Shown: positions 53,469 through 61,816 of the stretch, one piece after another
How the letters are laid out: each line of letters starts with the position of its first letter
Numbering within the stretch: position 1 is the first letter of the stretch
NCBI RefSeq assembly: GCF_014205155.1
Contig: NZ_JACHMX010000001.1
Span: 248,001-312,000, forward strand
DNA: 64,000 nucleotides
Source of the DNA: Amycolatopsis umgeniensis
GTDB taxonomy: Bacteria; Actinomycetota; Actinomycetes; Mycobacteriales; Pseudonocardiaceae
Reading direction: 5' to 3'
Notes under the pieces: generated by a model
The model's input: only the letters and a program-made list of their open reading frames with translations
Told to the model about the DNA's origin: nothing
The model's database searches: none
Translations under genes and position numbers: made by a program

Positions 53469-54077
53469 ATGCATACCGATGAACTTCGCATCCTCGACGC
53501 CATCGTGACCCGGACGAGCCTCGACCTCGTCGCCGAGATCACCCCGGCCGACCTGACCAAGCCGACCCCGTGCAGCGCCTGGACCCTCCACGGCCTGCTG
53601 GCGCATATGACCACCCAGCACCACGGTTTCGCCGCCGCGGCCGAAGGCGAGAGCCACCTCGACTACTGGCGCCTGCTCCCGCTGGGCGACGACCCCATCG
53701 CCACCTACCGCGCCTCGGTCAAGCGGGTGCTGAACGCCTTCGTCCCCCACGACCTGGCCGACCGGAAGTTCGCGCTTCCCGAGTTCTCCACCGAGATCAC
53801 CTTCACCGCGGAGCAGGCACTGGGCTTCCATTTCGTGGACTACCTGGTGCATTCGTGGGACGTGGCCAAGACTCTCGGCCTGCCCGTCGAGTTCCAGCAG
53901 GAGGTGCTCGACGCCGGACTGGGATTCGCCGAGTCGATCCCGAACGGCCAGAACCGGAAGGCGCCGGGCGCCGCCTTCGGCCCGGCCGTCGACGAGGCGG
54001 GGAAGTCCGATTTGGACACGATCGTCGCCCTGCTGGGACGCTCCCCGTCTTGGCCGGACGTCACACCCCAGGCCTGA
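53469..54077 (+). CDS. TIGR03086 family metal-binding protein (mycothiol maleylpyruvate isomerase/DinB fold)
   Basis: This 202-aa four-helix protein of the DinB/MDMPI fold has the actinobacterial pattern TKPTPCSAWTLHGLLAHMTTQHHGFAAAAEG and FVDYLVHSWDVAKTLGL. The three histidines that bind metal are in HGLLAHM, QHH and VHSWD. Members often use mycothiol as cofactor. It is divergent from MarR and may detoxify an electrophile that MarR senses. Its end overlaps the convergent hydrolase gene by 17 bp. Confidence 0.85.
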   Translation: MHTDELRILDAIVTRTSLDLVAEITPADLTKPTPCSAWTLHGLLAHMTTQHHGFAAAAEGESHLDYWRLLPLGDDPIATYRASVKRVLNAFVPHDLADRKFALPEFSTEITFTAEQALGFHFVDYLVHSWDVAKTLGLPVEFQQEVLDAGLGFAESIPNGQNRKAPGAAFGPAVDEAGKSDLDTIVALLGRSPSWPDVTPQA

Positions 54078-54933
54078 CCGGCACGGCCTCGAGAATCCGG
54101 GCGGTGACCAGTTCGGGCTTCTCGAGGGACAGTCCGTGAGTGGTCTTGGGCACGACCTCGACGCGGATGTGCGGACTCAAGGATTCCAGCCGGGCCGCCA
54201 CCGCGCGGGCGTCGTGGATGACACTGCGTTCGGCGACGACGATCCGGGTGGGCACGTCGATCGCGTACAGCTCGTCATCGCTGAACAGGTGCATCCCGGG
54301 GAGGCGCTGTTTGTACTTGAGAGCGGCGAAGAGCAGTGGCCGCACGGTGTGCCGCACTTCCGGATCCCCGGACGACACCAGCCGGAGCAGCCACTTCGGC
54401 AGGAACCAGCGGAAGATCTCGCGGAGGCTCCACCAGATGAAGCTCCGGCCGATCGCACCGAACCCCGAGGCTTCGAAGGTGATGACACCGGCGATCCGGT
54501 CGGTCGCCCGGGAGGCGAGGTTCAGGGCGAGCCAGCCACCTCGCGAAACTCCGGCGAGATGGACCTTTTCGTGGCCGGTTCCCGCGAGCACCCCATCGAC
54601 GACCTCGGCGAGCCACTCCGCACAGTCCTCTGTGGACTCGATGGGCGCGGTCTGGATCGATCGTCCTGGTTCGCCGATGGTGTCGACGGCATGGACCCGG
54701 TGCCGGACGGCGAGTTCGGCGATGTGCGGATACCAGGACAGTGACGTGCCCATCCCGCCGGGAAGCAGCGCGACCGGCGGGCCGTCCTCCGGGCCGCAGC
54801 GCCGGACCCGCGTCGGGCCGAATCTCGTCTCGATGTCCAGCTCCTCGGCGGGAATCGGCCACTTCCGCAGGATCGCGTCATAGGTGACAAAGAAGCGCTC
54901 CTCCGCCTTCTTGTCGGTGAACTCCCCCAGCAT
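54061..54933 (-). CDS. Alpha/beta hydrolase
   Basis: This 290-aa hydrolase has GGMGTSLSWYPHIAELA as oxyanion region, nucleophile Ser in LAGVSRGGWLALN, and a late acid/His pair (VVPKTTHGLSLEKPELV). The GVSRGG elbow is a variant of the more usual GxSxGG. The ATG follows GGAGGCACG. It is divergent from a TetR gene and shares a 20-bp perfect operator with it, so the TetR protein probably controls it. Confidence 0.87.
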   Translation of the reverse strand: MLGEFTDKKAEERFFVTYDAILRKWPIPAEELDIETRFGPTRVRRCGPEDGPPVALLPGGMGTSLSWYPHIAELAVRHRVHAVDTIGEPGRSIQTAPIESTEDCAEWLAEVVDGVLAGTGHEKVHLAGVSRGGWLALNLASRATDRIAGVITFEASGFGAIGRSFIWWSLREIFRWFLPKWLLRLVSSGDPEVRHTVRPLLFAALKYKQRLPGMHLFSDDELYAIDVPTRIVVAERSVIHDARAVAARLESLSPHIRVEVVPKTTHGLSLEKPELVTARILEAVPVRPGV

Positions 54934-54952
54934 CGTGCCTCCTCGAAGTTTT

Positions 54953-54972
54953 TATGGTGCACTTGCACCATA
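54953..54972. promoter_or_regulatory. TetR operator, TATGGTGCA-N2-TGCACCATA
   Basis: A perfect 20-bp dyad lies 20 bases upstream of the hydrolase start, in the divergent region of the hydrolase and the TetR gene. A small 7-bp-stem hairpin (54979-54997) lies next to it on the TetR side. Confidence 0.75.
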
Positions 54973-55023
54973 ACAGTCGGTGGCCACTTCGGCCACCTCT
55001 CGACGACATGGCAGAGTGATCGC

Positions 55024-55629
55024 GTGCCGAAACGTGTCGACCACCTTGAACGCAGGCGCGAGATCGCGGAGGCACTCTTCCGGATCGCCGCCGCCCGAGG
55101 CTTGCAAGCCGTCACGCTGCGTGCGGTCGCCTCCGAGGCCGGAATCTCGATGAACCTGGTCCAGTACTACTTCCCGACCAAGGAGGAGATGCTGCGGTTC
55201 GCCTGGCAGCGGATCGTCGAACTGACCGGCGAGATCGCCGGGAAGGGCATCGTCGAAGCGATGGCGACCGGGGACGAGCGCACCATCGTGCGCGCCTACC
55301 TGACCGGCGTCCTGCCGGACGGCGAACGCCGCCGCAGGCTGGCCGCGGTCCAGATCGCCTACTTCGCCGTCGACGTCACCCGCGGAAGTCAAGATCCCGA
55401 ACAGGAACCGCTTCTGCCCCACCTGATCCGCGCACTCACCGAACTACTGCAGAAGGCCCAGGCGAAGGGCGACATCCCGGCCCATCTCGACCCCCGGCTG
55501 GAGGCCGACGCGCTCGCGACGATGTCCGCCGGCCTCGTCACCGGGATCCTGGTCGACGCCTATACCGCGGAGCGCGCGGCGGAGATCGTCGACTACCGGC
55601 TCGACGGGGTGTTCACCGGCGCGCGATGA
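55024..55629 (+). CDS. TetR-family transcriptional regulator
   Basis: This 201-aa regulator has a helix-turn-helix (REIAEALFRIAAARGLQAVTLRAVASEAGISMNLVQYYFPTKEEML) and a C-terminal dimer/ligand domain. The GTG start has CAGAGT six bases upstream and no ribosome site, so it is probably leaderless. It is divergent from the alpha/beta hydrolase and convergent with another TetR gene, with a 17-bp coding overlap. Confidence 0.9.
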   Translation: MPKRVDHLERRREIAEALFRIAAARGLQAVTLRAVASEAGISMNLVQYYFPTKEEMLRFAWQRIVELTGEIAGKGIVEAMATGDERTIVRAYLTGVLPDGERRRRLAAVQIAYFAVDVTRGSQDPEQEPLLPHLIRALTELLQKAQAKGDIPAHLDPRLEADALATMSAGLVTGILVDAYTAERAAEIVDYRLDGVFTGAR

Positions 55630-56329
55630 GCGCCTCGATACCGTCCAGGATGCGACCGAGGCCGAATTCGATGTCGCTGTCGTCGATGCCTTCTTCGCTG
55701 TACGCCTCACCGGAGATCACCGTGGCGACGCGTGAGTAGCCCCGTTCCTGCAGGCGCGGCTCCAGGAACTCGCTCAACGCCAGGGTCCGCTCGGGAGCGC
55801 CCGCGTCGATGTCACGAAGCAAGGCCGCGGTGCTGCGCACCCAGCCGTCGACGAGCACCGTGCAACCCATCACGTCGCGGGTGCTCAAGCCCGTGTCCGC
55901 CATCGCTTCCAGGAAGTTCTCCAGCCAGCCCAACAGGTTCGGCGTGGTCGGCGCGTTGCGCACCGGGAGGTCGATCAGCCACGGATGGCGGCGGCTCCGT
56001 TCGAGGAGCGTGCGAGCCCAGACGGTGACGGCCACCCGCCAGTCACCGGATGGAGACTCGGGCGGCGGCCCCCAAGCCGATTCGGCGACGAGGACGAGCA
56101 GTTCCTCCTTGGAACTCAGGTACCTGTAGAGCGCGTTCGCGGTGATGCCGAGTCGCTTGGCGATCGACGGCATGGACAGGGCCGCGTAACCCTCCGCGTC
56201 GGCCTGCGCGATGGCCGCGTCGACGATCTGCTCGAGGCTGTATCCCGGTTTCGGCCCCCGCCGGGGCGCCGGCGTGTACCCCCAGGCCAGCGCGGTACCC
56301 GGCGGCAGCAACTCGATCTTGTCGTCCAT
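55613..56329 (-). CDS. TetR-family transcriptional regulator (TetR C-terminal type)
   Basis: This 238-aa regulator has an N-terminal extension containing RRGPKPGYSLEQIVDAAIAQADAEGYAALSMPSIAKRLGITANALYRYLSSKEELL and a TetR_C-like second domain. ATG 56329 is preferred; AACAAT ends six bases before it, suggesting a leaderless transcript. It is divergent from the carotenoid oxygenase gene across a region with repeats, and probably regulates it. Confidence 0.9.
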   Translation of the reverse strand: MDDKIELLPPGTALAWGYTPAPRRGPKPGYSLEQIVDAAIAQADAEGYAALSMPSIAKRLGITANALYRYLSSKEELLVLVAESAWGPPPESPSGDWRVAVTVWARTLLERSRRHPWLIDLPVRNAPTTPNLLGWLENFLEAMADTGLSTRDVMGCTVLVDGWVRSTAALLRDIDAGAPERTLALSEFLEPRLQERGYSRVATVISGEAYSEEGIDDSDIEFGLGRILDGIEALIARR

Positions 56330-56345
56330 CGGGGCATTGTTGCAC

Positions 56346-56403
56346 CCAAAACCAGTAAAGGCATACACTGTTCATGGCATACACAGTTAACTTCCGGTTT
56401 TGG
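56346..56403. promoter_or_regulatory. Operator region between TetR and carotenoid oxygenase genes
   Basis: Two direct repeats GGCATACAC(T/A)GTT (56360-56372 and 56376-56388, 16 bp apart) also form the inverted pair ACTGT/ACAGT. They are enclosed by the inverted arms CCAAAACC (56346-56353) and GGTTTTGG (56396-56403). The layout suits one or two TetR dimers. Confidence 0.55.
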
Positions 56404-56413
56404 GGGATCGATC

Positions 56414-57880
56414 ATGAGCGAACCGAACAGGCGGAACGTGCTTCGCGGAGCGGCGGCACTGGCCATCGGCGGGGTCGCCGCGACCTATGGAAGCGTCGGC
56501 TCCGCCTCGGCCGGGCAGAGCGCGACGAAGGAGCACTTCCCCTTCATCGAGGGCGCTTTCGCGCCGGTCAAGGAGGAGGTGACCGCGTTCGGCCTGCCGG
56601 TCACCGGCCGCATCCCGAAGGATCTCTGCGGGCGGTACCTGCGCACCGGGCCGAACGTCCTCGGTCTCGAGGATCCGCGCGCGCACCACTGGATGCTGGG
56701 TGAGGGAATGGTGCACGGCGTCCGGCTGCGCGACGGCAAGGCCGAGTGGTACCGCAACCGCTGGGTGCGTTCCTCCGGCGTCGCGGCGAAGCTGGGCGAG
56801 CGCTACCCGTGGCCGGTGCCCGAGCAGGACTTCGCGCCGAACACGCACGTGATCAGCCACCACGGTCGCATCCTCACCCTGCAGGAGTCCGGCGCACCGC
56901 CATACGAACTCGACGGAGAACTGAACACGCTGGGACCGTTCGATTTCAGCGGTTCGCTGGAGGGGTCTTACACCGCGCACACCAAGTTCGACGCCCATGC
57001 CGACGAACTGCACGCCGTGACCTACCACCCGATCTGGGACCACGTACGGCATCTGATGATCGACAGAACCGGCCGCGTGGTGCGGACGACCCGGATCCCG
57101 GTCACCGACAGTCCGATGATGCACGACTTCGGGCTCACGAAGAACTACGTGGTCGTGTTCGACGTGCCGGTCACTTTCGACCCGCAGCCGGGCAAAGTCG
57201 TGCCCTACAAGTGGAACTCGGATCACCCGGCCAGGGTCGGGGTGATGAAACGCGAGGGCGGTCCGGTCCGCTGGTTCGGCGTGGATCCGGTGTTCTACTC
57301 GCATACGCTCAACGCCTACGAGCAGGGCTCCACGGTGGTGGTCGACCTGACCACGATGCCCGCGCCGTTCGAAGTCGCCGGTAGGCAAGGCTTCGGCGGC
57401 CCGTCCGCGTCGGGCCCGCCGGTGCTGGAGCGCTGGACGATCGATTTGACGCACGGACGGGTGCGGCGCCGTGTCCTCGACGACCGGCCGCAGGAATTCC
57501 CGCGTGTCAACGAAAGCCTGGTGTCACGACGGCACCGGTACGGGTATTCGGCCTCCCCCGGCGAGTTGTTCGATGTCTACCTGGACAAGCCCGCCGACAC
57601 CTTCGGCAACGCTCTGATCAAGCACGACCTGACCGGAGGACGCTCCGAAGTGCACCGCTTCGGCCGGGGCGCCGACGCGAGCGAAGCGGTATTCGTGCCG
57701 TCGTCCCACAGCAAGTCCGAGGACGACGGCTACGCGCTCGCCTACGTGAACAACCCCGACCGCAACGCCTCGGATCTGGTGATCCTCTCGGCGCAGGACT
57801 TCACCGCGAAGCCGTTGGCACGTATCCACCTGCCGCGGCCCGTCCCGCTGGGCTTCCACGGCAGCTGGGTCGCCGACTGA
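56414..57880 (+). CDS. Tat-exported carotenoid cleavage dioxygenase family protein
   Basis: This 488-aa non-heme iron oxygenase belongs to the carotenoid oxygenase (RPE65) family. The N-terminus NRRNVLRGAAALAIGGVA is a twin-arginine signal, so the enzyme folds inside and acts outside the membrane, unusual for the family. The four iron His regions are present: TAHTKFDAHADELHAVTYHP, PMMHDFGLTKNYVVVFDVP, YSHTLNAYE and the terminal GFHGSWVAD. Relatives cleave carotenoids, stilbenes or lignin-derived styrenes. The ATG follows a GGGGGA stretch. It is divergent from a TetR gene, its likely regulator. Confidence 0.88.
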   Translation: MSEPNRRNVLRGAAALAIGGVAATYGSVGSASAGQSATKEHFPFIEGAFAPVKEEVTAFGLPVTGRIPKDLCGRYLRTGPNVLGLEDPRAHHWMLGEGMVHGVRLRDGKAEWYRNRWVRSSGVAAKLGERYPWPVPEQDFAPNTHVISHHGRILTLQESGAPPYELDGELNTLGPFDFSGSLEGSYTAHTKFDAHADELHAVTYHPIWDHVRHLMIDRTGRVVRTTRIPVTDSPMMHDFGLTKNYVVVFDVPVTFDPQPGKVVPYKWNSDHPARVGVMKREGGPVRWFGVDPVFYSHTLNAYEQGSTVVVDLTTMPAPFEVAGRQGFGGPSASGPPVLERWTIDLTHGRVRRRVLDDRPQEFPRVNESLVSRRHRYGYSASPGELFDVYLDKPADTFGNALIKHDLTGGRSEVHRFGRGADASEAVFVPSSHSKSEDDGYALAYVNNPDRNASDLVILSAQDFTAKPLARIHLPRPVPLGFHGSWVAD

Positions 57881-57886
57881 GGGATC

Positions 57887-57916
57887 GGGCGGTCGCCGGG
57901 CACCCGGCGACCGCCC
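57887..57916. terminator. Hairpin between carotenoid oxygenase and DUF5682 genes
   Basis: A perfect 13-bp GC stem (57887-57899 with 57904-57916) and a 4-base loop fill the gap between the convergent stop codons. Confidence 0.8.
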
Positions 57917-57921
57917 TCCGG

Positions 57922-60687
57922 TCATACCCCGGTGAGCACCCCCTCCAGCGCGGCCGCGGTGTCCGGATGACGCTCGAGCAGCGTCAAGCCTGTGGGCGCG
58001 GTGCTCCCCCATGGCTCGTCGCAGCCCAGCAGATCCGCCACGGCGTCACAGGTCGCCGGATGCGCGGCCAGCAACGCGAGGCCGCTCCCGCCGGTAGTCC
58101 TTCTCGCCGCGACCGGCTCCGGCTGGTTCTTCCAGGGCGGGACCCATTCGTCGAGCGCCGCGAGCCGTCCGGGGAACAGTCGTCCGGCTTCCCGGACGAG
58201 GAGCGGCACGAGCTCCGCACCTCGTGATCGCAACGTCGTGATCAACGTCGGCAACCACGGCAGCAGCAACCTGTCCGGGAGCTCGGCGAAGGCGTTCGAC
58301 ACCGCCTCGACGACGAAGTCGGCCAACCCCGGCGCCGGTTCCAACGCGTGGACGAATCCGCTGAGGTAACGCGGATAAGCGGGGAGCACCAACGGGTTGG
58401 CCAGCAGCCCGGCACAACGCTCGCGCAAGTCCGCGCGCGAGAGGTGCCCGAGCTGGACCTGTGCCGCCCACAGCAACGCCACCTTCGACGGCTCCTGTGG
58501 ATGCGATCCGGCGATCGCCAGCTCCAGCTGGGTGCGGTCGCAGCCGAGCGACAAGGCGAGCGCCTCCATGCTGAACAGGAAGCCCAGCATCGCGGCGACC
58601 TGCTCGACACCGGCCTCCTCGTCGGTGAAGGCCGCCGGAAGCAGGGTGCAGTAGTGCGCGTACCCCGTCTTGACGAAGTCCTCGATCCACCGGGGCAGCA
58701 CCGGCTCGCTGGTCCGGTAGTGCGCCAGCAGCCTCCGCACCCGCCGCAGGACTTCGGGAGCGCCGTCGACCGTGCGTTCGGTGGCCAGCACCTCCAGCGC
58801 CCGCGCGCCCAGCTCCCCCGCCAGCCGGGCGCTGCGCAAGTAGCGCGTCGCGTCCTCGACGGCTTCGAGCACCTTCGCCGCGGTGGCCTGCGGGTGGTAT
58901 GCGGCACGTCGAAGACGTTGTTCCAGCACCTGTTCGATGCTGACGCCCTCGTAACCCAGCTCGATCAGCGCCCGCTGGTGGGTGCCCAGCGCGAGATCCC
59001 ACGACTCCTGGATCGGCCGTTCGCCGAGCCGCCGCTCCCCCATGATCGGCCGCGCGGCGCCGTGCGGCATCAGGTACCGCAGCATCCACAACAGGTCCGA
59101 GCAGGGTTCCAGCTCCGGCCGCGAGGCGATGTCGAGCAGCGCCCGCTGAACACCTCGTTGCTGTAGCTTGAGGTTCAGCGGCTCGAGCCTGTCGTGCACG
59201 TCGCGCGCCAGCGGTGGCAACGCGTCGTAGCCGACCTGACCTATCCGGTCCCCGCCCATCATGATCTCGACGAGACGGCGCACGTCGCGTCTACCGGGGA
59301 CGACGTCCTTCTCGATGCACGTGACCGCGGCGTCCTGGAAGTCGTACGGCGTGGGCTTCGCCCGGTCTCGCAGGCCAGCCAGCAGGATCGAGGTCTCGAA
59401 CACCGCGATGGCGTCGGCCGTCGAGGACAGATAGCCGTTGCGGCGTGCCGCCCGCACGATCTCGACCGACCAGCCCAGCAGTTCGGCCTCGTCCAGCCGG
59501 TCCAGGACCGGAGGTCGCTGCAGGAAACCGGAAAGCTGGTCCGATGGATCCACTGCCACCGGATCCGATGCGGGCGCGGGCAACTCCGCGGGCTTCTTCC
59601 GCTTCGGCCCACCCACCTGACCGTCCAGCTGGAACTGCTTGACCTTGGTGCGCTTGAGGTTCTTCGCCCACTCCGTCGCGGCGATCGACACCGACCCGCC
59701 GGCGAGACCGAACTGCGCCTCGATCGACGCGTGACTCGACGGGATCAGCCCGTATTGCCAGGTGCTCGCACTGCGCGGGCTGATCTCGAACCCGTCCGTG
59801 CCTTCGACGCCGAACTCCGCGACCCGGCTGGCCGCGTGGAACGCGCCGCAGACGTAGAGGCAGTCCGCGGGATCGGCCCCCGAAGCGGCGAGATGCTCAC
59901 GCATCCTGGTCCACATGTAGCGCTCGCGGTCCTCGTCCACCCGCACGCGGCGGGTGTCGCCGGGAGCGAGACGCCGGAACAGACTCCCGATCAGGAACAT
60001 GACCTGGCGATAGGTGTCGTGGTCGCTGTCGCCGAGCGTCAGCTCGACGTACTGATGCCACCACTCCGACCAGTGCCGTACCCGCCCATGGCGCAGCAGG
60101 TGCTCCTCGAGTTCGGTGAACCGGGGCCGCAGGTCACCGATCTCGACGCCGACAGCGTCCCCGTGCAGCGCGGCCTCTTCCTCGGCGGACGCCGCGTCCG
60201 GTTCGGGGGACGGCTCACGCTCGTCCCACTGGAAGACGTGGTCGGCCGACCGATCGACGAGGACGAGCTCGACACCCGGGGTGTCGAGGGCGTACGCGAT
60301 CGCCTGGTATTCCGCCGAAGCCTCGGTGATCGGCGCGACCACCGACAACGGCGCCCACTCGGCGGGGAACCCCTTCACGTCCGTCGCGAAGGCCTGCACC
60401 GCCACCGGAAGACGGCAGTTGCGCAGCTCGGTCAGCAGCGGTGCCATGTCCTCGCACAGTTCGAGGTACACCACCTTCGGCTGCTTTTCCCGCAACCGCC
60501 GCGCCATCGACACGGCCGAAGCCGGGGAATGGTGGCAGACCGGGAAGATCTCCAAAGGCTCCCTCACCGCGCGGTCGACGTCGTCGACGAGCCCGAGCAA
60601 GATGCCCTCCAGCGCGCCGGGCCCGTCGGCGAAAGCGGCCGCGGCCTCCTGCAACTGGCCGCGTAACGCCTCGAAGGCGCCGCTCAC
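57922..60687 (-). CDS. DUF5682 family protein of a vWA-MoxR system
   Basis: This 921-aa cytoplasmic protein has an N-terminal domain that shows PLEIFPVCHHSPASAVSMARRLREKQPKVVYLELCEDMAPLL and WWHQYVELTLG, as in DUF5682 proteins, with an AFHAASR strand near residue 290. The C-terminal half is alpha-helical. These proteins are found with MoxR ATPases and vWA proteins. Their biochemical role is unproven; the TIM-barrel-like His-rich N-terminus could be catalytic. It is the last gene of a leftward operon, overlapping the AAA gene by four bases. Confidence 0.8.
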   Translation of the reverse strand: MSGAFEALRGQLQEAAAAFADGPGALEGILLGLVDDVDRAVREPLEIFPVCHHSPASAVSMARRLREKQPKVVYLELCEDMAPLLTELRNCRLPVAVQAFATDVKGFPAEWAPLSVVAPITEASAEYQAIAYALDTPGVELVLVDRSADHVFQWDEREPSPEPDAASAEEEAALHGDAVGVEIGDLRPRFTELEEHLLRHGRVRHWSEWWHQYVELTLGDSDHDTYRQVMFLIGSLFRRLAPGDTRRVRVDEDRERYMWTRMREHLAASGADPADCLYVCGAFHAASRVAEFGVEGTDGFEISPRSASTWQYGLIPSSHASIEAQFGLAGGSVSIAATEWAKNLKRTKVKQFQLDGQVGGPKRKKPAELPAPASDPVAVDPSDQLSGFLQRPPVLDRLDEAELLGWSVEIVRAARRNGYLSSTADAIAVFETSILLAGLRDRAKPTPYDFQDAAVTCIEKDVVPGRRDVRRLVEIMMGGDRIGQVGYDALPPLARDVHDRLEPLNLKLQQRGVQRALLDIASRPELEPCSDLLWMLRYLMPHGAARPIMGERRLGERPIQESWDLALGTHQRALIELGYEGVSIEQVLEQRLRRAAYHPQATAAKVLEAVEDATRYLRSARLAGELGARALEVLATERTVDGAPEVLRRVRRLLAHYRTSEPVLPRWIEDFVKTGYAHYCTLLPAAFTDEEAGVEQVAAMLGFLFSMEALALSLGCDRTQLELAIAGSHPQEPSKVALLWAAQVQLGHLSRADLRERCAGLLANPLVLPAYPRYLSGFVHALEPAPGLADFVVEAVSNAFAELPDRLLLPWLPTLITTLRSRGAELVPLLVREAGRLFPGRLAALDEWVPPWKNQPEPVAARRTTGGSGLALLAAHPATCDAVADLLGCDEPWGSTAPTGLTLLERHPDTAAALEGVLTGV

Positions 60688-61796
60688 GAGAGTGTGGCGA
60701 TCGCGTCGCGGCCGCCATCGAGGAACTCCGGCCAGTCCCCGCCCTCGTCCTTGCTGCGCGGCTCGACGACGCCGTGCAGGTACTTGTTGAGGATCGCCAG
60801 ATCCTCAGGCTCACGCCGGGCGAGCGACCCGACCAGCGAGGACGCGAGCACGCGGGCTGTCAGCGCGCTCTCTCCGAAGAAGTTGCTGTGCAGGACCGCG
60901 TCTTCGAGCACGCCGATCTGTTCGGCGGTGGACAACGCGGACTCCAGCTTTTCGTCGTCGCTGCCCGCCGACGCCGCCGCGGCACGCAGGTCTCCGAAGC
61001 TGCGCAGCAGGACATCGAGCAGCGTCGGGGGCACGTCCAGCTCGATCTCGTGACGGCGCAGGAGTTCCTCGGTGCGGAAGCGGACGATCTCCGCCTCGCT
61101 CTTCTTGTTCGTCACCACCGGGATCCGGACGAAGTTGAACCGGCGCTTGAGCGCCGAAGACAGGTCGTTGACGCCGCGGTCGCGACTGTTGGCGGTGGCG
61201 ATCACCGAGAAGCCCGGCTTGGCGAAGACGATGCCGTCGCTGTCCAGCTCCGGCACCGAGATGTACTTCTCCGACAGGATCGAGATCAGCGCGTCCTGCA
61301 CGTCGCTGGTCGACCTGGTCAGCTCCTCGAAACGGCCGATCGAACCCGCCTCCATCGCGGTCATGATCGGCGACGGGATCATCGAGTCACGCGACTGCCC
61401 CTTCGCGATGACCATCGACACGTTCCAGGAGTACTTGATGTGGTCCTCGGTGGTCCCAGCGGTCCCCTGCACGACGAGCGTGGAGTTCCGCGAGATCGCC
61501 GCGGCCAGCAGTTCGGCGAGCCAGCTCTTGCCGGTGCCCGGATCACCGATCAGCAGCAACCCGCGGTCGGAGGCGAGCGTGACGATGGCTCGCTCGACGA
61601 TGCTCCGCTCGCCGAACCACTTCTGCGAGATCTCGCGGTCGAGGCCGTCCGCACGCTCGGAACCGAGGATGAACAGACGCAGCATCTTCGGGGACAGGCG
61701 CCAGGCGAACGGTTTGGGGCTGTCGTCGACCGACTCCAGCCAGTCCAGCTCTTCGGCGTACTTGAGTTCGGCGGGGGCACGCAACACGTCGGACAT
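60684..61796 (-). CDS. MoxR-like AAA+ ATPase
   Basis: This 370-aa AAA+ protein has Walker A GDPGTGKS (84-91), a Walker B-like strand SIGRFEELTRS, sensor-1 region VIATANSRDRGVNDLSSALKRRFNF with arginine finger, and the C-terminal lid. It belongs to the MoxR/RavA group that remodels partner proteins, typically through a vWA partner. ATG 61796 is chosen at the domain start, 20 bases after the vWA stop. It overlaps DUF5682 by four bases. Confidence 0.92.
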   Translation of the reverse strand: MSDVLRAPAELKYAEELDWLESVDDSPKPFAWRLSPKMLRLFILGSERADGLDREISQKWFGERSIVERAIVTLASDRGLLLIGDPGTGKSWLAELLAAAISRNSTLVVQGTAGTTEDHIKYSWNVSMVIAKGQSRDSMIPSPIMTAMEAGSIGRFEELTRSTSDVQDALISILSEKYISVPELDSDGIVFAKPGFSVIATANSRDRGVNDLSSALKRRFNFVRIPVVTNKKSEAEIVRFRTEELLRRHEIELDVPPTLLDVLLRSFGDLRAAAASAGSDDEKLESALSTAEQIGVLEDAVLHSNFFGESALTARVLASSLVGSLARREPEDLAILNKYLHGVVEPRSKDEGGDWPEFLDGGRDAIATLS

Positions 61797-61816
61797 GTCT
61801 TGCCTTTCGGAGAAGT

